Positions 14,557 through 18,193 of a stretch of 18,193 bases of DNA are shown here, piece after piece. Under the pieces are notes generated by a model, which made no database searches, was not told the origin of the DNA, and was given only the letters and a program-made list of their open reading frames with translations. Source of the DNA: Deltaproteobacteria bacterium (lineage in GTDB: Bacteria; Myxococcota; Myxococcia; Myxococcales; 40CM-4-68-19). The first letter of the stretch is position 1. Every line of letters starts with the position of its first letter. The stretch lies in contig VBKQ01000098.1 of assembly GCA_005879505.1 (NCBI GenBank), positions 1-18,193 on the forward strand. The letters are read 5' to 3'. The translations under genes and the position numbers were made by a program.

Positions 14557-15355
14557 CCTGCTCCGCATGCGTCCAGTTCAGGCCATGCGGTCCGCCCTTC
14601 ACCACCACGAGCCGGCTTCCCTTGACCGCCTCCTGCGTACGCTTGCCGGTGACCTCGATCGGCAGGATGCGGTCGGAATCGCCGTGAACGACGAGCGTGG
14701 GCACATTGATGCGCGGCAGATCCTTGCGGAAGTCGGTATACCAGGCCGAGACGCAATCCAGACTGCCTTTGGGCGACGCGCCGGCTGCCACGTTCCAGCT
14801 GGCCTGGACGGCCTGGTCGCTGATGCGCTCACCGCGCAGGACGTCGACATTGTAGAAGTCGGCGAGGAACTTGGAGAGGAACGCCGGCCGATCGGCGGCG
14901 ATCGCCTTCTTGATGCCATCGAAGACGCCGCCGTCCACGCCCGCAGGGTTGTCCTGCGTCTTCAGCAGGAATGGCGGAACGGAAGCGAGAAAGGCGGCCT
15001 TCTGCACGCGGTCGGAGCCGTAGGTGCCGAGATAGCGGGCCACCTCGCCACCTCCCATCGAGAAACCGACGAGGGCGACGTCGCGCAGCTCGAGCTTCGT
15101 CATCAGCTTGTTCAGGTCCTCGGCGAACGTATCGTAGTCGTATCCTGACGTCGGCTGGCTGGAGTGGCCGAATCCCCGGCGGTCGTAGGTGATGACGCGG
15201 TACCCCGCTTCCAACAGGACCGGGAGCTGCTTCTCCCAGGAGGCGCCGCTCAGCGGCCAGCCGTGAATCAGCACGACCGGCTTACCCGCGCCGTGGTCCT
15301 CGTAGTAGAGGTCGATGTTGCCGGAATTCTCCTTGCCAACGTTCACGAACGGCAT
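14516..15355 (-). CDS. Alpha/beta hydrolase, non-heme chloroperoxidase / esterase type
   Basis: This 279-residue enzyme belongs to the alpha/beta hydrolase fold. The catalytic triad is visible: Ser99 in GFSMGG, Asp228 in HGDSDRILP and His257 in GGPHGL. The oxyanion-hole segment is HGW at 31-33, and YDRRGFGHSSQP at 57-68 is typical of the cofactor-free haloperoxidase/esterase group. Family members hydrolyse esters and can carry out perhydrolysis; the natural substrate is unknown. No signal peptide is present, so it is cytoplasmic. The start is supported by AAGGAG six bases upstream. Its 3' end lies inside the 3' end of uvrA, overlapping on the opposite strand by 41 bases, so the two transcripts must overlap. 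It has no partner gene in the same direction close by. Confidence 0.9.
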   Translation of the reverse strand: MPFVNVGKENSGNIDLYYEDHGAGKPVVLIHGWPLSGASWEKQLPVLLEAGYRVITYDRRGFGHSSQPTSGYDYDTFAEDLNKLMTKLELRDVALVGFSMGGGEVARYLGTYGSDRVQKAAFLASVPPFLLKTQDNPAGVDGGVFDGIKKAIAADRPAFLSKFLADFYNVDVLRGERISDQAVQASWNVAAGASPKGSLDCVSAWYTDFRKDLPRINVPTLVVHGDSDRILPIEVTGKRTQEAVKGSRLVVVKGGPHGLNWTHAEQVNRELLDFLRQGR

Positions 15356-15361
15356 CGGGAT

Positions 15362-15367
15362 CTCCTT
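15362..15367 (-). promoter_or_regulatory. Ribosome binding site of the alpha/beta hydrolase
   Basis: AAGGAG on the minus strand, six bases before the ATG at 15355, fixes the start. The rest of the gap up to 15540 shows no clear promoter or terminator. Confidence 0.7.
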
Positions 15368-15540
15368 TTCGCTTCGCAGGAGCGAAGGTGCGCAGCCAGG
15401 GAGAAATTCGGACGGATGGAAAAAACGACCGCCTACTCGCCCGCTACTGATGGGCTAGGAAAGGCACGTTAAGCCAAGGATCGCAAGGCTTTACGGCCTC
15501 GCTGCGATCCTCGGCAATGCAGCGCGACGACAGACCGTGC

Positions 15541-16095
15541 TCAGTCGTCGCCGCTCCGCTTCCCCTTGCCGTGCTGCGAGCGCCGGTGAGTCCCTCGCGA
15601 CGCGGTCGTCTCTCGTGTCGAGGGCGAGGCTGACGCGCTCCGCTCGGCCCGTGACTCCTCGAGGAATGGCAGGTGGGGCCGGACGGTGGCCCACGCGTTC
15701 AAAGCGAAGTGCCGGACCGCGGTCCACGCCTCCGCCGGCGAATGGCGCCGTATGGAGGTCCACGCCTGCATCAGCGGCCGCGGCCGCGTGACGATTGTCG
15801 CGCCGATACCCGCGACCAGCGCCGCGGCTACGGCTCCGATCGCGATGCGCCGCAGACCGCGTCTGCTGGCGCGTCTGCGGGGCCGCGTAGCCTCATCAAA
15901 GTCCACGTCGAAGCTCTTTGCCTGGGGCCGCCCGGGAATGGAGCGGAGGTTCGGCCCAGCGGGACGCGCCGGCCGGGGCGGCTGCTCGACCGGAAGAATG
16001 CTGCTGCACGTCGGGCAGACACCATCGTCTCCTGCAGCGGGCGTATACAAAGCACCGCATGTGGAGCACCCCACGACGGAACCGGATGCGTTCAT
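15541..16095 (-). CDS. Zinc-ribbon membrane-anchored protein of unknown function
   Basis: This 184-residue protein opens with a zinc ribbon of two CxxC pairs (Cys10/Cys13 and Cys27/Cys30). A proline- and arginine-rich linker follows, then one transmembrane helix at about residues 84-103 (IAIGAVAAALVAGIGATIVT) flanked by a strongly basic stretch (RPRRRASRRGLRR). The basic flank on the N-terminal side suggests that the ribbon stays in the cytoplasm. The C-terminal part contains two Trp-containing repeats (QAWTSIRRHSP, EAWTAVRHFAL, NAWATVRPHLP) and a basic, Ser-rich tail. Similar ribbon-plus-helix proteins are frequent in Myxococcota and have no assigned role. The ATG at 16095 is chosen because the ribbon starts right after it; GGAG is close by. 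It is divergent from the phosphatase gene with 82 bases between the starts. Confidence 0.7.
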   Translation of the reverse strand: MNASGSVVGCSTCGALYTPAAGDDGVCPTCSSILPVEQPPRPARPAGPNLRSIPGRPQAKSFDVDFDEATRPRRRASRRGLRRIAIGAVAAALVAGIGATIVTRPRPLMQAWTSIRRHSPAEAWTAVRHFALNAWATVRPHLPFLEESRAERSASASPSTRETTASRGTHRRSQHGKGKRSGDD

Positions 16096-16177
16096 GCTCC
16101 GAATGTACCGGACGAGGGCTAGCACATTCCCTGCGAACAGCTGTGACCCGGCCGCACTCCTGCCTACCATTGGTGCC

Positions 16178-16729
16178 ATGAACCTGTACGAGAACCCGCC
16201 CGTCGCCTTCCTTCCCCAGCAGGCGCACGGTCTTCCTGGCCGGCTTGGTTTCTCTCCCGCTCCCGGACGGTGGCCGCACGATTCGCGGCTCGGGCCTGAC
16301 CAGAGGCTCGGAACCGATCTCGCCTGTCTTCGGGACACCTGCGGGGCAGGCGTCCTGGTCACGCTGCTCGAGGAAGAGGAGATGGGGAGGATCGGCCTCG
16401 GCGGTCTGCTCGATGGGGTGCGGAGCGCCGGCCTGGAGACGCTCTGGCTTCCGATCCGCGACGACACGGCACCCTCGGACATCGGCGAGGTAGCCCAGCT
16501 CGTGGGACGCGTCCTCGACCACCTCGCTGCGGGACGGACCGTCGTGATCCACTGCCATGCGGGGATCGGCCGGAGCGGCACCCTCGCCGCTTGCTGCCTC
16601 GTCGGCGCCGGCGTGCACCCGCGGCGGGCGATCGAGCTGGTGCGCGAAGGCCGGCCGGGTGCGGCCACGGCGCCGGGCCAGGAGGCGTTCGTCTACCAGT
16701 TCGCGCAGCGGCGCGCGGTGAAGCGCTAG
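16178..16729 (+). CDS. Dual-specificity-type protein phosphatase (CDKN3-like)
   Basis: This 183-residue protein carries the cysteine phosphatase signature HCHAGIGRSG, with nucleophile Cys126 and phosphate-binding Arg132. A general-acid loop candidate lies at 92-99 (PIRDDTAP, Asp95 or Asp96). The N-terminal text LPGRLGFSPAPGRW and the DLACLRDTCGAGVLVTLLEE segment resemble the bacterial CDKN3-type group of dual-specificity phosphatases. It would remove phosphate from Ser/Thr/Tyr residues or from small phospho-compounds; no kinase partner is in the window. No signal peptide. The ATG at 16178 is chosen because the family-like sequence starts shortly after; the ribosome binding site is weak, and a longer frame is open upstream only as antisense of the zinc-ribbon gene. 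Confidence 0.85.
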   Translation: MNLYENPPVAFLPQQAHGLPGRLGFSPAPGRWPHDSRLGPDQRLGTDLACLRDTCGAGVLVTLLEEEEMGRIGLGGLLDGVRSAGLETLWLPIRDDTAPSDIGEVAQLVGRVLDHLAAGRTVVIHCHAGIGRSGTLAACCLVGAGVHPRRAIELVREGRPGAATAPGQEAFVYQFAQRRAVKR

Positions 16730-16780
16730 CTGCTCATTGGGATTTCGGGACCCGCACCCGTCCGGAGCATGACGGAGACG

Positions 16781-17209
16781 TCAATGGTGCACGTGGCCGA
16801 CGTCAGGCTCCTTCCCGGCCGTGACGCGGATGCGGCCGAGGCCTTTGACCATCGCGCAGGCGTCGATGTCCGGCGCCTCGCATTCGACCTTGCCCGCGAG
16901 CAGCAGGCGCACCGGTCCGCCCTTCGCCACCGGCAGCGGCGCATCGCCCTTGCGGTACACCAGCATCGCCCGCTCCAGCAGCGGTGGCAGCGGGACCGAG
17001 ATGGCGAACTTGCCGTCGCCCGAGGCGAGCGTAGCGAACCGCGCCGAGGGCTTCAGCCCGCACTGCGCGAGGACGTCGCGCAGCCAGACCGCGGAGCCGT
17101 CGCGGCCCGGCACCAGCGCCGAGACATCGTCGATCTGCGCCGGCAGCCGGCGTAGCTCCGATGGATCGATCGAGCGCGGCCTCTCCAGCTCGCCTTCGAC
17201 GATGAGCAT
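16781..17209 (-). CDS. Sulfite-oxidase-fold (molybdopterin-binding-like) protein without visible cofactor cysteine
   Basis: This 142-residue protein resembles a trimmed oxidoreductase molybdopterin-binding domain (PF00174). It starts LIVEGELERPRSIDPSELRR, keeps the AVWLRDVLAQCGL segment and the GDGKFAISVPL and GGPVRLLL strands, and ends in a short His-rich tail (DVGHVHH). The region that supplies the Mo-ligand Cys in true sulfite oxidases is not apparent, so it is probably a non-catalytic member that binds some other partner. No signal peptide is seen. The ATG at 17209 is preferred to an upstream TTG. It starts 39 bases after the stop of the PD-(D/E)XK protein on the same strand and is likely co-transcribed with it. 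It converges with the phosphatase gene, with 51 bases between them. Confidence 0.65.
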   Translation of the reverse strand: MLIVEGELERPRSIDPSELRRLPAQIDDVSALVPGRDGSAVWLRDVLAQCGLKPSARFATLASGDGKFAISVPLPPLLERAMLVYRKGDAPLPVAKGGPVRLLLAGKVECEAPDIDACAMVKGLGRIRVTAGKEPDVGHVHH

Positions 17210-17248
17210 CTCGCCGAGTATACGGCGCCGCAAGCGCTGCGACTCCAG

Positions 17249-18145
17249 TCAATGCGACGGCCCGAGCGCAACCAGACCCTCGCCGACGACGCGGCAGATG
17301 TTGGCGACGAGGTCGGCCTTGGCGCTCACCGCGTACAGGTGCGGCGTGAGCATCCAGAGGTCCCGCTCGATGCGCCGGGGCGGCGCGCACTTCGGATCGA
17401 GCCCGGCCGTGAGCAACGGCAGGACCCGGTCGGAGAGCCGCAGCGAGGTGTCCATGGCAAAGACCGCCACGTCCGGGCGCAGCCGGCGCACGCGGGCGAA
17501 GAACGCCGCCACCTCGCCTGGCGTCAGGTGCTTGGGCGGCGAGGACTTCAGCTCCAGGTAGATGAGCTTGCCCTCGAGCGCGGCGATGACGTCGAGATCG
17601 CCCCCCAGCCCTGGCGCGCGGAACTTCACGCCGGTGGCGACGTCGCAGCCCAGGCGCCGGCGCAGCTCGCGCGCCACGTACCACTCGAGGGTCGGACCGA
17701 AGCTGGTGGCCCGATGGACGAAGCGGTAGCGGGCGCGCGGCGTTCGGACCAGGAGCCCCAGCTCGACGAGCGCGTCCGCGAGCGACTTCTCCTGGGCAAC
17801 GGTGAGATAGCGCGTCGCCTCTCCCGGTGCGAAGTCGCCCCGGCGTTGGATCGCTCCGCGCAGGAAGAGGCGGAAGGAATAGTGGCTGAGCCGCCCCGTG
17901 AGTCGCTCGGCGGTATCCGCATCCAGCTCTCGCGGGAAGGGGAGGTCGGGCCGGCCCAGCTCGGGACGGAAGCCGCGGCGCGCCAGCATCGCCATCGCCT
18001 CTCCGGGCGGCAACGGCGCGGCGGGCGCGACCGCCTGCACGGCCGCGGCCCTGGTTTCCATCTCCCGCGCCGTCAGCCGGCGGCGGGTCAGAGGATGCGT
18101 CGACGTTGCCCGATGCGCGTGGCGGCTCATCCGGGCGCTCAGCAT
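17249..18145 (-). CDS. PD-(D/E)XK nuclease-superfamily protein
   Basis: This protein has up to 298 residues. The C-terminal half carries the restriction-endonuclease-like core: an Asp in GGDLDVIA (Asp183 or Asp185), then ELKSS with Glu198 and Lys200 on the next strand, preceded by a helix with Glu (GPTLEWYVARELRRR). The spacing fits the PD-(D/E)XK superfamily. The N-terminal half is helical, and the stretch LTVAQEKSLADALVELGLLV followed by RTPRARYRFV looks like a winged-helix domain, so a DNA-binding module fused to a nuclease module is plausible. No methyltransferase or helicase lies in view, so it need not be a restriction enzyme. The start is uncertain: ATG at 18145, a second ATG at 18130, and a further Met before the first conserved region. 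It heads a likely two-gene unit with the sulfite-oxidase-fold gene. Confidence 0.65.
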   Translation of the reverse strand: MLSARMSRHAHRATSTHPLTRRRLTAREMETRAAAVQAVAPAAPLPPGEAMAMLARRGFRPELGRPDLPFPRELDADTAERLTGRLSHYSFRLFLRGAIQRRGDFAPGEATRYLTVAQEKSLADALVELGLLVRTPRARYRFVHRATSFGPTLEWYVARELRRRLGCDVATGVKFRAPGLGGDLDVIAALEGKLIYLELKSSPPKHLTPGEVAAFFARVRRLRPDVAVFAMDTSLRLSDRVLPLLTAGLDPKCAPPRRIERDLWMLTPHLYAVSAKADLVANICRVVGEGLVALGPSH

Positions 18146-18193
18146 AGCAAGCCGGCCGCTCGGTGATACCTAGGTTGCGGGTTTCTCCGCCGC

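Noticed and set aside
15471..15495. Possible hairpin AAGCC...GGCTT after the hydrolase leader region
   Set aside because: Only five paired bases and no T-run; not enough for a terminator call.
1..18193. Search by eye for CRISPR repeats, insertion-sequence ends, transposase, integrase, tRNA or rRNA
   Set aside because: None recognised; the only direct repeats seen are the 30-bp tandem unit and the PAS duplication.

Overview
This is an 18.2 kb window of GC-rich bacterial DNA. The composition, the overlapping and closely packed genes, and a double-length tandem UvrA all suggest a Myxococcota (Anaeromyxobacter-like) chromosome. The lineage is inferred from gene content, not from a marker gene. 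I see no rRNA, tRNA, CRISPR array, insertion sequence or phage gene. No gene-free stretch exceeds 300 bases; the longest is 217 bases (3770-3986).

Layout. 1-1019 (minus): a cobalamin-type periplasmic-binding-fold protein followed four bases later by a gene that runs off the left edge. 1086-1604 (minus): a small secreted low-complexity protein. 1727-3769: a MarR regulator (minus) divergent from a DoxX-like membrane protein and a zinc alcohol dehydrogenase (both plus), resembling a MarR-controlled redox or electrophile-stress unit. 3987-7169: a run of secreted or envelope proteins (a broken secreted protein, a proline-rich Tyr/Trp protein, an Asp-box lipoprotein), then a broken UPF0158 gene, then a PAS-PAS sensor kinase with a damaged receiver. 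9154-14556 (plus): one 1800-residue protein made of two complete UvrA units in tandem. 14516-15355 (minus): an alpha/beta hydrolase of the non-heme chloroperoxidase type, whose 3' end overlaps uvrA by 41 bases. 15541-16729: a zinc-ribbon membrane protein divergent from a dual-specificity-type phosphatase. 16781-18145 (minus): a sulfite-oxidase-fold protein downstream of a PD-(D/E)XK nuclease-like protein.

The most striking pattern is that three genes between 4.29 and 7.25 kb carry the same kind of lesion. Each has a recognisable N-terminal part, loses a short internal segment (about 35-50 codons judged from family memory), and resumes its correct C-terminus in another reading frame. These are the secreted protein (junction near 4295-4300), the UPF0158 protein (near 6801-6804) and the receiver domain of the sensor kinase (within 7241-7246, on a GCCGGG microhomology). 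Either the locus is decaying by short deletions, or the assembly has lost short segments. Both would matter to anyone using this annotation.

The second point of interest is the tandem UvrA. All four Walker A and Walker B pairs and all four Cys4 zinc sites are intact, and one ABC signature is altered (LSTGE instead of LSGGE). It is divergent from the sensor kinase across 168 bases, but nothing in the sequence proves a functional link.
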